Shown piece by piece: positions 50,786-62,939 of a stretch of 64,000 nucleotides of DNA; position 1 is the first letter of the stretch, and the number at the start of each line of letters is the position of its first letter. Source of the DNA: Morella rubra (lineage: Eukaryota > Streptophyta > Magnoliopsida > Fagales > Myricaceae); the NCBI GenBank assembly GCA_003952965.2, contig CM025849.1, positions 16,832,493 through 16,896,492 of the forward strand, given 5' to 3'. Both the position numbers and the translations under genes were made by a program. The notes below the pieces were generated by a model that made no database searches, was not told where the DNA came from, and saw only the letters and a program-made list of their open reading frames with translations.

Positions 50786-51763
50786 GACCCGAACACCCTA
50801 GTCTGCTGTCCAGTTTAGCCTGTTAAACTAGACCAGATTGGCCCCGCATGATCTACCACCCACCACCTGAATTGATCGAAATGACGCAAAAATTTTAACG
50901 CAAGATATCAGACATTTGAAATTTGAAAGTGCGAAGGACATGTTTTCAACGTCCTATCACGGACCTTCATAAATGTATGCTACGGAAGTACAATTATGCC
51001 CATCAATATTGAAGAGCAAAGAAAAGGCTCGCGGCTGGTTTCGGTCATTTACAATTACTCTGCTTCTTTTCAGTTTTCCCTCCATGACCGAAGGCCCGAC
51101 TCCCGGGTAAATCCACAACAGTGTTCGTGTAAGGCTTTCTCTCAGTGATAAGACTGAAGGCTGCAATGGTTGTCTCTTCATAACCGTCAACCTTGCCTTC
51201 AAATATTCGCAATCGTTTGGCGTCTGCTACAAGCTATAGCACCAACACAAGATCCGTTGCGACCCGGAAGAGATCGAGGAGAATCGGAGAAAGGCAAGGC
51301 AGTCACTGCCTCACTCACCCGCCGCGATCTTCGGAATCGTACCCAGGTGAGCTCGAGATCCCCGAACAGCTTTTGTTGGTTTTTTTCGCTTTCAACTGCC
51401 TTTTTGATTCGGATGGAGTTTGATTTCCTACTAATTTTCACTTTTGATTTCTTATTATTTCATGATCGCGACTCCGTGATGAGTATTCCAGGTCTGTTAT
51501 TTTTGTTGCCCTTGCCACTAATTTCCGGTTGATTTTTACAAGTTTGAAGAACTTGCTCGTTCATTACTTTTGATTGATTTTCTGTTTGAAATAAGCTTCA
51601 CGATGCAATTGGAATGTAATAAGTACTCTTTTACGTTTTAAGTTTTTTTGGGAGATATTGATTTTTATTCAGTGCATAGATAAATGCTTTTCATTTGTCT
51701 ACTGCTTAGAGCATTTTGTGCGATTTCTGTCTCTTTTGTTTGCCAAACACTAATCCAGGATCC
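50786..51763 (+). promoter_or_regulatory. upstream region and 5' UTR intron of the Harbinger-derived gene
   Basis: A donor-like site ATCGTACCCAG|GTGAGC (exon edge 51344) and an acceptor ACTAATCCAG|GATCC (intron end 51757) flank a 413-bp T-rich stretch right before the ATG at 51764. This fits a 5'-UTR intron. The region 51090-51344 is CT/GC-mixed as in leader exons. No TATA box was assigned. Confidence 0.5.
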
Positions 51764-53193
51764 ATGGACTCTGATCACGAAGCGGTTGAAAGTTCCGCTA
51801 GCGATACTAGTTGTTCAGAGGAGCTCGCCATAGGAGACACATCCAGCGACGGGTCTGAAACCTCGAACGAGGATAATAGATTAGCCATGAAATTAATCGA
51901 GCGGGTTTGCAAAAAGCGGCTTGTGGCTCGTTCCAAGATCCCGCGCCATGCATCAATTTTGACGGGTGCGATCCATATGAAAGAGATCCTTGAAAATCCT
52001 GATGGCACTGTTTGTCGGCAGTTATTCAGAATATCGCAATCAACATTCATTTCCGTGTGCCGCGCACTGCGAGTTAGAGGTGAGTTGGAGGACGAAAATG
52101 TGAGTGTTGAGGAGGCATTTGGCATGTTCGCCTGGACCGTGGGGCATAAGGCAACTGGCCACTTTTTTCCACACTCGACGGACACCGTCGATCAACATGT
52201 AAAGCGAGTGGCCAGAGCATTGTCTAAAATGTCTAAAGACGTAATACGCCCGCGACACATTGAGGGAGTACACCCTTACGTGCAGGGAAACCCTAAATAC
52301 TATCCCTGGTTCCAGGTATTTTACATTTAAGAATATCTCCATTTAATTCCTGATCGTTAATTTGCAACTATTTTGCCACTGATATATTTTCCCTTCCTTA
52401 CGTGTTCTTCTTCCTAGAACTGCATTGGTGCAGTTGAAGGCACCTACGTAAATTGTTGGGTGGGAAAGGAATTACAGGATGTACATATATGCCCTAAGAA
52501 TTTACTTGCCATGAATGTGCTATGTTTTGTGGATTTTGATGGTCTTTTTACGTTCGTGTACTTGTGCTGTGACGGGGGGAAGGGTCCTCGTCCTATACAC
52601 AACTCGCGTGTGTTCTTTGATGCCATCAATCGACCTGAGTTTAAGTTCCCAATGCCACACGAGGGTAACCACTCATCTTTTAGTTATAAGTTCCATAAGT
52701 TTGTGTCTTAAGAGTGTGGTTTATTCTCTATAATGCAGGGTACTACTATTTAGTTGACTCGGGACTGCCCTGCACCGAGGGTTTTCTACCGCCCCATGAG
52801 AGAGTCAGGTATCACCTGCGTTCCGGGGACCCGAGTGGCCTTGAACGAAAAGAGCTTTTTAACTACAGGCATTCGTCCTTACGAAACATTGCGCAGCGCA
52901 CAGTCTCGCACTTGAAGAACAAGTTCACCATCTTGAATAATATGCCGCAGTACAGCTTGAGAACCCAACAGGTAAATTTTATAATGGCGTGTTGTGTTCT
53001 TCACAATTATATTCGAATGTGCAACGACCCAGATGCTTGGTACCCGGATTACACTGACCATGTTGGGGATGTCGACGGTGGGTCTGTGAGGAATGAGAGG
53101 GGCGGTATGGCCCCGAGCCTATTTTCAGCTGGAGCCAATGCCATGCGCACGACACGAGACCAGATTACGGATCTGATGTGGGCGAACAAATGA
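51764..53193 (+). CDS. PIF/Harbinger transposase-derived protein (ALP1/HARBI1-like), catalytic triad lost
   Basis: Three exons join in frame: 51764-52315, 52418-52664, 52739-53193 (1,254 nt, 417 aa), all with GT-AG borders and no internal stop. Residues 1-50 are acidic and Ser-rich; 65-180 hold the helical N-terminal region (LTGAIHMKEIL, VEEAFGMFAWTVGHKATG, NPKYYPWFQ); 185-400 the DDE-type nuclease fold. At the three sites where the family has Asp, Asp, Glu (GAIDGTH, HDSRV, xxER-FG-LK) this protein has Glu191 (GAVEGTY), Asn246 (IHNSRVF) and Gln319 (NIAQRTVSHLK). Surrounding motifs are kept (YYLVDSGLP, GFLPPHERVRYHL, CCVLHNYIR). An open frame together with loss of all catalytic acids points to a domesticated, non-transposing protein, as known for Arabidopsis ALP1. 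No flanking TIRs were found. The alternative is a recently inactivated element not yet broken by stops. Confidence 0.88.
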
Positions 53194-54071
53194 GTCAAAA
53201 TATGCATCATGGATTTGTTTTTTGTTTTATGTTTGCCAGCTTTTGTCGGTGTGGTTCTTGTTTTGTGGATTCTATTGGCAGGGACATGCGTATTGTTAAT
53301 ATGGATTTGTAAGAATATCATGCACGCTCTCATGCATGTTTACAACTCACTGTCATTGATATGGTTAGTGTGGCCACGAAGTGATTGACGAATACCTTCA
53401 TTAAAAAGGACGTCTTACGCAAGGATTCTAAGGTACGTGTAATGAAGATTTTTGGAAAGATACAAACGGGGTTGAATGCTAATGCTTTTGAGTTTCTATT
53501 TAAATGTAAAATATGGAATGAAAAAATTACATGTCGTGCCGTTGGACGTGAGATATCCCGAGCAATCCAACATTTGCAAATTAGTGACCGCAATGCTAAT
53601 TTGTTTTTGGGCTAAAATCGTCCACTACTCGTGGTTGAGCCTTTTTCCCAATTTATAGTCCCTAGGGAATTATTTGTTTTACTGTTGTCCTTGACTTATT
53701 TCTCATGTTGGTTTTTCTATCTATTGGCCGTCTATTTTTAAACGAAATTTATTGATGTGGCAAAGGCTGATCAAGTTATGTTAAATAGACGCATGACACG
53801 TGTTAGTCCATCATGCACGCCACTTCTGCATTGACAATCCATAGGGACTAAACTTGGAAAAGTATGAACCCCAAGACTAGTTGATTATTTTAACAAATAT
53901 TGAAGAAAAATTGAAGCTAACAAATTACTAGGAGAATTAAAGATTAAAATAATTGTGAAAAAATGGCCAAATTTTAGTTTAAGAATTAGAGATCATAATA
54001 TTGAAGAAAACAAAGCTAATAGATTAATAAAATTATAGATAAAAATATTGAGTAAAAATGAGATAATCAAT
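53194..54071. other. downstream/intergenic region, no gene recognised
   Basis: The first few hundred bases are probably the 3' UTR of the Harbinger-derived gene. 53640-54070 is AT-rich without supported features. Confidence 0.45.
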
Positions 54072-54470
54072 AAGGGTTAATTATACTATATATTCACGTG
54101 GTTTGAGAGCTTTGACACTTTTAATTTCGTTTTTTCAATTTTGACACATTTCACCCAAGTGGCTCTGATTTACTTTGATTTACATCTCCATCAAAGTATC
54201 TCAAAATCCGTAGGTACAAAGTATCTCAAAAATAAAAGAATGGGATGCAAAGTGTAATTAATACATTTTGAATATTAAGGGCAAAATGGGCAAGTGAGCT
54301 ACGTGCAAAGCACATAATTAAAATTTTTGATATTTTTAACATATAAATAAACGATGGGTTGCAAATTGAATGAATCCAGAACCATCGGTGAAATATGTTA
54401 AAATTGAAAAAATAAAGTGCAAAGTGTCAAGATCCTCAAACCATGTAGGTGTAAAGTAAAATTAACCCTT
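54072..54470. mobile_element. MITE with about 100-bp TIRs
   Basis: Left AAGGGTTAATTATAC and complement of right AAGGGTTAATTTTAC; arms continue with GTGGTTTGAGAGCTTTGACAC versus ATGGTTTGAGGATCTTGACAC and TTTTTTCAATTTT. Flanks allow TA or AAT as target duplication, so Tc1/mariner-like or Harbinger-like origin cannot be separated. Confidence 0.75.
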
Positions 54471-54640
54471 AATTTAAACATTAAAGATCAAAATATTGAA
54501 GAAAATAAAGTTAATAGATTATTGGAACAAAAATTTTGAGCATACTCTAGAAAAAGATAAATTCATTTTAATTTTTCTAAAAAATAACTCCACAACAGAA
54601 ATTTTTTCCAAAAATCAGATGATTATTCTTGACATATGGG

Positions 54641-54820
54641 GGTGTTTGTTTGTCAAAATTTTGGGGAATATTCTCGAAATTTTGGAAATTTTTACTTTAT
54701 TTGAGATTTATTGGGGTTTGTGAAAGATGAAGTGTGTATGTGTAAAAGTTAAAAATTTTAGAAATGTGTTTGTTTTACTGAAATTTTCATGCCCAAAATA
54801 TTGGGAAAACAAACGACACC
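54641..54820. mobile_element. MITE (GTGTTYG...AAAATTTTGG family), copy 4
   Basis: Left GGTGTTTGTTTGTCAAAA; complement of right GGTGTCGTTTGTTTTCCC. About 180 bp. Confidence 0.65.
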
Positions 54821-55638
54821 TAATAGTCTAGATCTTATGATTCTTATAGATAACATAATTAATCAAATATAATGCAATCTCAATAAAATACAGACTAAGA
54901 TGATAAAGTCTTAATTGATCAGAATTTTGCACCCAAATATATAAGTTCTTAAACTTTTTTTTTTATCATGTTTTATTTCAAGAGATCAGATTGTAGGTCG
55001 TAGATTCATGGAATAAACAGTAGATCTTGAAGTCCTCATATAGAACTTCTTTCGATCCTGAACAACATAGTACCAATGAGAAGCCCCTACCCAACAGACT
55101 GTTTCTCGAGCAAATAGCCCAACTGAAGTCAATCGAACTTCATTTCACTTCTATTAGATTGGACCAAACCATAGACACGAAATCATTTTTTGTGTTTATA
55201 TTTTTGCGAGGCAGTATAGATTCTATTAGGATTGATGAAAAATTTGTTAAAAGTTGTTAGAGTTTGTAAAAAGTTATTGTAGTTTGTAAAAAAGTATTGA
55301 AATTGATGAAAAATTAATTGTGAAAATTTTTGAAAATATTTTGAGATCAAACCAAACATAGCCGTTTTTAGGGTTAAACGAACTTTTTCTTCTTAAGTTT
55401 GACAATCTTTTAAAAAATAGTCTCTGAGTTTTCAATTTGGTGAACAACAATCCCAATATTTTTATATTTTATCAATAAGGTCCTTCCATTAGCAAAATGT
55501 CAAGTCACTTAACAGTCCTATACATCAGGCCCAATTAGAAGCAGAAAAGCGTATACTTTGACTAGCGTATATCACCACCTTAGTTAAATGAGCTAACTCA
55601 TTTGAAACTCAGGCCAAATAAGACCTATCAATCTCTAC
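54821..55638. other. intergenic, no gene recognised
   Basis: AT-rich. 55240-55330 repeats 'gtttgtaaaaagttattg' phrases seen near 6.98 kb and 13.2 kb, suggesting a dispersed AT-rich repeat. Confidence 0.4.
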
Positions 55639-57213
55639 GACTATGTTTGGTAACGAGTCTAAGTCCTGGGTTTCGGTTTTAGTTTCAGTTTCATTTCACT
55701 ATTCTGCTTGCGGTTTGAGGTGGCTCTGACTTAAAACAAAGTTAACGTGGTCTTTCAATTACGCTAACGTCCGTTAGCAAAGTGTACTTATCTCAGTAGC
55801 TAGCTTCCGTTGCATGTTCGTGCTCGCACGACTACATTGTAATTATTTTTTCGTTAACCTCCGCTTCTCTTGTGTGCTCCAACTTGTGCTAGCCAAAGGT
55901 TTATTTTTTAAATATTTTTTGTTAACGTTTCATTGCTCACATAGCCTTGAGCTCTACAATTTACGTGAGCGATTTTTTTATAACATTCACTTCCCTCGAG
56001 CTCTCTAAATTGTTACTTCGCTTGCTAATTTGTCCTTTTACTTGTCTCGCTGCTCACATGATCTCTAATCGTGGGAGCGATTTTTTTTATAACTTTCGCT
56101 TCCCTCATGCTCTATAAATTGCTACTCTAACTTGTCCTTTTGCTTATCTCATTGGCATTTTACTTTTGATTTAAAATAAAAAAAAAATTGCTTGTGGATT
56201 GGGCTGACCACCACTTATGGGCGCATGTTTAATTTCTCATGCAATGGTCTGTATGCAAGTATCAAATGAACCACGTCAAAAAGAAGATGTTATAAGCTGA
56301 CGACAAATTCAACTACCTCGCAGAGACAGAGAGTTCAACCATACATCATATGCAAGCAGGATAAGCAAGCGTAATTTATCATTACCATGAAAGAAAAACA
56401 GGAAAAATAAATTAACCAAATTCTACTATGGAAAGCAAGATATTGATAGAAAATCAAACGAAAAGCACAAACAAAAACCAAAAACAAAAAGAAATTATTA
56501 ATTCCACTCCAAAATATGGCATTCGAACAATTTGAAAAAGATGACCTAGATCCTCACTGTTTGGTTGCAAGAAAACAGAGCATAACAAAACAAAAACAAA
56601 AAATTCAAATTTTCACAAGAAAAATAAAACCCTAACTCCATCAAGGTTTCCGACTTTCTTTCAAACGTCCTCCACTTTACAGGAAAAAAAAAAAACATAA
56701 TAATCAAACATCGTAGATAAAGGAAGGAGAAAAAAAATGAGAGAGACACTTACATTTCGTTTAAGGACTCAGAACCCAGCTTCGTCTTCCATTTCTCTCC
56801 TAAGTATCCATAGCTAGAGAGACAGAGAGAGGGCGCATAGAGGACACAAGGAGCACGGTAACAAGGGACCCTAGAATCAATGGAGAAGAAGCTGCAATTC
56901 CAAAATGAAGCAAATGTAGGAATTTTGGGTGATTCGGATAAGGGCTCTCTAGGTGGTGTGTAGGCAGTAATAGCACAAGGGAGAGAGATGGAGAAAGAGA
57001 CAAGGAGGGGGGTGAAAAAAGACGTGAGTTTTCTCTTCTCTTCTTTTTTTCACTTTTTTATTTTTTCCTGATCGCCTTTAGTTTTATGCCGTTATTGGAT
57101 TTAAAGATTTAAAAATAACATTGAGCCGATCCAAACATGGATTCAGGACTTTAGACCCAAAATTCAAATTTAAGACCTGAAACCAGGACTTAGACCTGTT
57201 ACCAAACATAGTC
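55639..57213. mobile_element. 1.6-kb TIR element with 3-bp TSD, cargo unknown
   Basis: Left end GACTATGTTTGGTAACGAG and complement of right end GACTATGTTTGGTAACAGG, followed by TCTAAGTCCTGG on both sides. Flanked by TAC on both sides (55636-55638, 57214-57216). The interior has no transposase motif. Its right half (56300-57000) is A-rich on the plus strand with a CT-rich minus-strand leader-like stretch near 56800-57010. Short open stretches there match no family that I recognise. A 3-bp duplication fits PIF/Harbinger or CACTA, but the end sequence is not CACTA. Confidence 0.7.
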
Positions 57214-58253
57214 TACATTTTTTTACAAAATCCAACAAATTTTATATTAAAATAGTAAAAAAAAAAAAAAACTCCATAAAAATCACCTCTTTCTCTCTCT
57301 CTATACTTTTTTCACAAACTCCTATAAAATTTCAAAATTTTGGTTCGCCATAACTTGAGTAGCAATATATATCCAATGCTACTAGTGATAGAGCATTGAC
57401 AACGGATTAGCGTGAAAAAAAAAGATTGCATTCACCTGCGGGTGATTTCTGAAACTATAACTCTTTTTTAAAGATTCAATTTTAGCCCAAGTGTGGCTTC
57501 TCGGCACAGCGCTGCCGTAGTGAAGAGCCAACGAGCCAGCACCACGTGGTACGAGTTAGAAACTACTGTATCAAGGTTCCTGAGAATTTAGGATTTGTTA
57601 ATTTGGGGAAATTAGTCGATGGTTTTGTTTCAATGTTAGAAAATTTTCCCCCTACTTTAGGTGTCATTTGCCTTGTCTTCTGCTCCTATTATTTTAGATC
57701 TCTTTTATTTATATACCCCTTGATCCTTCACTTTTTTCCAATAATTAGGAAAAAAACAGGTTCACAAAAATTGATATGTTCCCACCATGTAAGTCCAAGG
57801 CATGAAGGGTTCGGCTGGGCCTGCACTTGATTAGAGATGGATATTTATAATTTCTTAAACATCTTTGTTTAAATGAGAATTCTTAGATAATTATAAAATT
57901 TAGATTATTAAAAAAGATAGATTATTAAATATTTTCAATTTTCATTGATATTCCTGGATCTGTAAAAAAAATTTCAGATATTTTTTGAGTGTGTAAAGGA
58001 CTAGGGAGCATGCCTAACAATTTATCCTCATGAAAGATGGTACAAAGTCATTAATTAGTTATAACTCTATTTTGTATTATTTCTCTTTGGGCCTGAGTTC
58101 GACCACTGTTTCAATTCCTTGATTTGGACGATGATGTCTCTATCTTCAGCAACAATTGTAAGACAAAAAACACATACTAGAAAAATACAGAATTGTAAAA
58201 GACTTAAACAAGTCACATATGATACAGCAAATAAAGGACATTTATGCATACAG
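57214..58253. other. intergenic, no gene recognised
   Basis: Contains a 94-codon plus-strand open stretch (57546-57830) without recognisable domains, then AT-rich sequence. A minus-strand block near 58090-58165 reads VAEDRDIIVQIKELKQW and could be a real exon fragment, but nothing joins it. Confidence 0.35.
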
Positions 58254-58545
58254 TGCCCTTAGGGCTGCAAACAGACGGTACTTTGAGCTAAGCAAGAAGC
58301 TGTCTTCATGGTACAGATCAAAAACTACGGAGAAATTCGTTATAAATAGTTGGCTGCAATTTGAAATCTTACTTAATGGCTGGATGAGGGAGGATTTAGG
58401 TGTCTTGGGTTTACCTGTCACTTTTTTCTCAGTATCAAACAAAATAAAAGCCGATGAGTGCATGCAGCTTGGTCTGCCTTCGGCGCTTTTCAGGAAACTC
58501 GAATTTGTTACTAAGGATGGCAGTATTACACAGTTTTTACAATAG
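58254..58545 (+). CDS. conserved-looking terminal exon, family not recognised
   Basis: After an acceptor-like ATGCATACAG an open frame of about 97 codons reads ALRAANRRYFELSKKL, SSWYRSKTTEKFVINSWLQF, NGWMREDLGVLGLPVTFF, KIKADECMQLGLPSALFRKL and EFVTKDGSITQFLQ before TAG at 58543-58545. The balanced composition, unlike neighbouring frames, suggests a true or recently lost coding exon. I did not recognise the family, and no upstream exon on the plus strand could be joined. It lies about 210 bp from the HDS stop in convergent orientation, so the two 3' ends may overlap. It could be the last exon of a gene, a retained duplicate fragment, or a transposon-captured exon. Confidence 0.5.
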
Positions 58546-58753
58546 GTGATGAACATGTCATTGATATGTGCAGCTTACGTAGCTAATATTTTATGGGAAA
58601 AAGGATTCCATATTGTGCTGCTGTTCATCCATCCAGTATTGACTGAACTTTATGGAACTACACTTATATAACGGGACTGGGACATATATATATCTCCCTT
58701 TTGACAGTATCTTAGTTCCTATCTACCAACTGCGACTGCGTATGATAGTGTTC

Positions 58754-61700
58754 TTACTCTTCTGCAGGGGGGTCAACCCAGCGGCCGTGATCTTTTATAA
58801 GCTGGATCAAGGCATCAGTTGCATGCTCCATTGCAATTCCGCGCTTCACCACCGTCTGAAAAACAATCCAACTTTTGTCAAGCTCACTCATATGTTGTGT
58901 TTGAGAACGATTACTCTTGTGAATATAACAAGTTATACATCGATGAATGACACTGCAACAACTCCAAGAGAATAACCATTCCACTCCATTACAAAAAAGA
59001 ACAGGCCGTGTTGTATATTTTGTGCAGTGGAAATTTTTGACTGAGAGCTAGGATAATCAACTAGTAAGTCACATGACTAACTGACAGAGCATCTAATGGA
59101 CTTGAATGTATTTCTGTCAATTACAAGACCTTGTCATCTCCTGCTTCGTGGTTTAAGGAACGATGTCCAGAGAAAAAGGAAAAGGAAAAAGGGTGAAGTT
59201 TTTCATCATTTTTCGATTCCGATTGTTCTGTTGGTTTCAATATTTAAGTTAGTAATTCACTCAGCATGATAACATTGTTCTAACAGGAGGATAGGGTTTG
59301 TCCATCAAAAGTATTGAACACCTTTCAATTTCCATATCACAATGAAGTTGGTTCCGTGGATTTCGTATGGTTTATGATCTCTGTGGGCAGCATGCCTTTA
59401 AAATATCACAAGGTGTCAACCATTTTGTCTTCATTTTGACAATTGGTCATATCAAAGACATACTCCATGCTCCGAGTTTTGTGGGATTGCTGAAGTAGGG
59501 ATCTTATCCACCTTTACATGGCGTCAGGAAAATGTGCAATTTTAGTTTAGAAACTGGATAACTTTCCAAGATTGTGTTATTAACTTCATTCTTTTCCACT
59601 GGGCTAGGCATATAATTAAGGACACCATTTGCATAAAACAGTACTTAACACAAAATACGTCAAAATATGTTTGCAGGTGATATTAAAAGTAGCAATGGAG
59701 AGTGGTATGCACCCAAGCTTGATTTTTCTCTAGAACACCAATTATAGTGAGAAATGAGAAACAATTAAATCCAGGAAAAATTTCATACCTTCCCAACATA
59801 AAGATCAATCTTTCCAGGAGTACCACCAACATATCCAAAGTCTGCATCAGCCATCTCCCCCGGTCCATTTACAATGCAACCCATTATTGCAATCTGACCC
59901 AAGATAGGAAGAAAAGAATTTAGACAAACAAAATAAATTACATTCTATATCTTGATCACGAGAAATAGAATTTCAATATCATCTGATGATAGTGCAAAAA
60001 AATTAGGTACTTACTGAAACACCAGGCAAGTGTGATGTCTTCTCTCGTATTTCTGCACTTATTTCTTGAAGGTCAAACAAAGTTCTGCCACAGGATGGGC
60101 ACGATACATACTCCTGCAATGATGTTTAAGCATATAAAGAAATGGTATGATGCAAAGAGTTATCCTCAGGTGTTGGATCCTTTTCTTTTGAAAAGAAGAA
60201 AATTTTTACCGTCTTTGTATTTCGCATTCTGCAACCTTGTAGCAAATTGAAAGATGTATTCCGAAGAAAATCGAAATCCTTATCTGGTGCTTCAAGTAGA
60301 ACACCATCTCCAAGCCCATCTACTAGTAGGGCTCCTGCATTGGAACCAGCACCGATGACTAAGTCATCCCTGCAAATAGAGAAAAAGAAAGATAGTGAAA
60401 AACTGCTCACACCTCGCAGTTGCCTCAACAGATGCAGATCCATACCTGTGAATCCCTTTCGGAAACATAATATGGTGTATTACGGGGTAGTTCAGAGAAC
60501 TGTCTGCTAGGTACTCAAACAGCCTGCAGCCAACAGCTAAATTATCAGTATTGGGAAGGTTCATAGAAAGTAATTGAGAATCTGGTTAAAAGTTGGCATC
60601 TAAGAATCCAGATAGGAACAGAGAGAATTTCTAAATATAGTCAAACTACCACCCAGGTCAAAAGCCGCAGTGGTCATAAACTACACCATTTTGGGAATTG
60701 TTGAGAATTTCTTTCTTCAGAAAAATCCCTAGAAGGTCACTAGAGCCAAGCCACAGGTGACAAAGATAGTCTTAATGAAGACTACAACTGCTTTAAGATC
60801 GGTTTCATAATTGTACTTAGGCTAAAATTTATGCCTCCAACATGCAGGCAAAACTCTCTCAATGAGCAGATATTTATTTACTCTATATAGCACAGGAACC
60901 ATCATATCTGCACAAAGGGAAAATCCAAACACTGCTCTGGCAGGTCAAATGTCATCTGGGCCTAACAAAAAGCTAAAAGGGAATGTTCAATCTGACCTTT
61001 GTTTTTTTTTTTTATTCATTAGTAAATAAATTTAAGGAGAATGTTCACTTTACATCTTCTGACCATGGATCAATGTCAAACATGTTACTTAACTATAATT
61101 GGTATTGAGTAAGAAGCTGTTCCCGAGCCAGGTTCTCTGGATCAGTCCTCCAACCACCAAAACATGTCAATGGCCACCCTCTAGAAAAGATCATGCTGTT
61201 AAGATTGTGCTACATGACCTATTTTCATCAATATGAAAAGTTGGATCTTAACCTAGGGTCAAATATGAAATTTTTTATGGTAGTTTGTGGGCTCAATGTT
61301 GCAAAAAAGTTAATTTGGCTGTTGATATTGCCCCATAGTTTTTGACTGCAAAGCTGAATATTCCTCTATAGAAAATTATTGAGCTTCAACGAATAGCCAA
61401 TGGCTTTTTGGTTGCTATATTTCTTTGAATAGCATAACATTTAAAATTAGAACTATAAATTATTAGTTATTACCTCCTTGCAGCGTGGATTCTGCTTATT
61501 TTATCTTCAGTAAAAGGCAGTTCATGAAGAAGCATGGTAGGATCAATATCTTTAAGGATTTCTAGTTCTTCATAGGGCTCATCACCGCGTACAGACACGA
61601 CCAAACGAGTGCCTGAGAAGCAAACAACGGAAGTGAAAAGAAGTAAATATTTGATGGAAAATGTACTCAACTTTAGAGGAAAGAAAAGGAAACGCAGTGT

Positions 61701-62939
61701 TCACTCAAGAACTATACTAATTAAAATGCTAAGGCACCTTCTGGCAAAAGCTTGTAAGCACCAGTCAATAATTCCTTCAGGTTTACCAAAACCATGGCAT
61801 TGGGCAATGGCTTTGTTAGCTGCTCTGACAAGGGAGTTATAACCCCCATGCTTATATCAACCAACCTTTTGAGAGCTAGCCGCTGTTCATCATACAAAAA
61901 ATAATATCAAGTTGCTGTTCAGTAACTTAACAACAGTGCAGTAACATTGTTTCAGCATATATCAGGGAAAAACAGATAAATTGCCTCTCTTTTCGTGTGT
62001 GTATGTGTGCACGTGCGCGCGTGCGCCTGCGAGAGAGAGAGAGAGAGAGAATACATCGAATCCTTTTCAAAAGAAATGAAGCCAAAGCAAAGTAGGGCTC
62101 TTACAGCATCATCGTCGTCTACCGGTGGAAGTTCTCTCAACAAGATTGAGTCTACTGTTGCCAGATCCTACATCAACATCATTGTGTACTGAAATTGTAA
62201 TATAACTGCCACAACAACAAGTTTTGCTGCCAACAATCTTTTGATCAACTGTATGGAGTAAGAATAAACCTTGAATGGCATGCCGACAACAAGTTTTGCT
62301 GCAAGTGACTTGTAAAGGAGCTCTGGCATCTGTATTTCCAAAAACAGAAATGAAAAGAAAAACGATTCAGACTTAAACAAAGCCCCTGCCCCCTCTTTCT
62401 GAAAATATTGAGACGAAAAGTAAAAAGATTGAGATGAAAAGTAAAAAGGGTCAAGAAGGGAATTGCAGTCCAACTAGTACCTTCAATTGATCCAGGGAAA
62501 CTGACATGAGAACAGAACCGTCACGGTGCAGGGCACCTCTATAGTCCACCTCCTCACCCTGTACTCAAAAAGTATTTGTTCTGTTTAAGACGTGCAAATA
62601 GAGCAGTGCACCAGTTAACCAAACTTCAAGTACAGACCTCTTTTTGCATTGGTAATTGACCAGATCGGCGTTGGAAATCAAAATAATGCCTGTTCTTTTC
62701 TCCGAATGGTGCCTGAAGAAAATAACTCCATAAAAAAGCAGGTTCATAGGATCATCTAAATATCAGTATTGAAGTCATTTAGCATGTTAATTTGAAACAC
62801 AAAGGATATTGTAGAATCCCACCACTCCTTGCTGTAGTTCAGCTGCTCTCATACCAAGGTTGGCCAATCTTCTGCAAGGATCTATCTCCTCCTCTGGCGG
62901 TTCCGTAAGAGACACTCTGATTGTATCACCTATACCATC
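58754..62939 (-). CDS. HDS: 4-hydroxy-3-methylbut-2-enyl diphosphate synthase (plastid), 3' part
   Basis: HDS (IspG/GcpE) is the plastid MEP-pathway iron-sulfur enzyme that reduces methylerythritol cyclodiphosphate to HMBPP, the penultimate step to isoprenoid precursors. Twelve 3' exons join in frame: 62939-62823, 62712-62638, 62558-62481, 62329-62270, 62167-62105, 61882-61738, 61612-61474, 60523-60446, 60369-60210, 60113-60015, 59893-59789, 58855-58754 (1,221 nt, 406 aa plus stop). Visible are [20 protein letters not shown], the plant-specific insert (about 270 aa, with KAPELLY-like [43 protein letters not shown]) and the C-terminal cluster domain with CPSCGRT and GCIVNGPGE supplying the 4Fe-4S cysteines, ending WVDPPAEE. 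Plant HDS is about 740 aa, so roughly 335 N-terminal residues lie beyond the right edge. No earlier exon was found in 62940-64000, which appears to be intron. Confidence 0.97.
62028..62050. repeat. (GA)n microsatellite in HDS intron
   Basis: A GTGTGTGCACGTGCGCGCGTGC-like alternating purine-pyrimidine stretch (61995-62028) runs directly into a GA repeat. This is a composite simple repeat in an intron. Confidence 0.85.

Noticed and set aside
51716-51763. Upstream ATG (51716) for the Harbinger-derived gene
   Set aside because: It falls in a T-rich stretch that ends with an acceptor-like ACTAATCCAG, so it is most likely in a 5'-UTR intron; start at 51764 preferred.
56800-57003. 67-codon minus-strand open frame rich in Leu/Ser
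   Set aside because: Lies in the CT-rich part of a TIR element and matches no known family; composition explains it.
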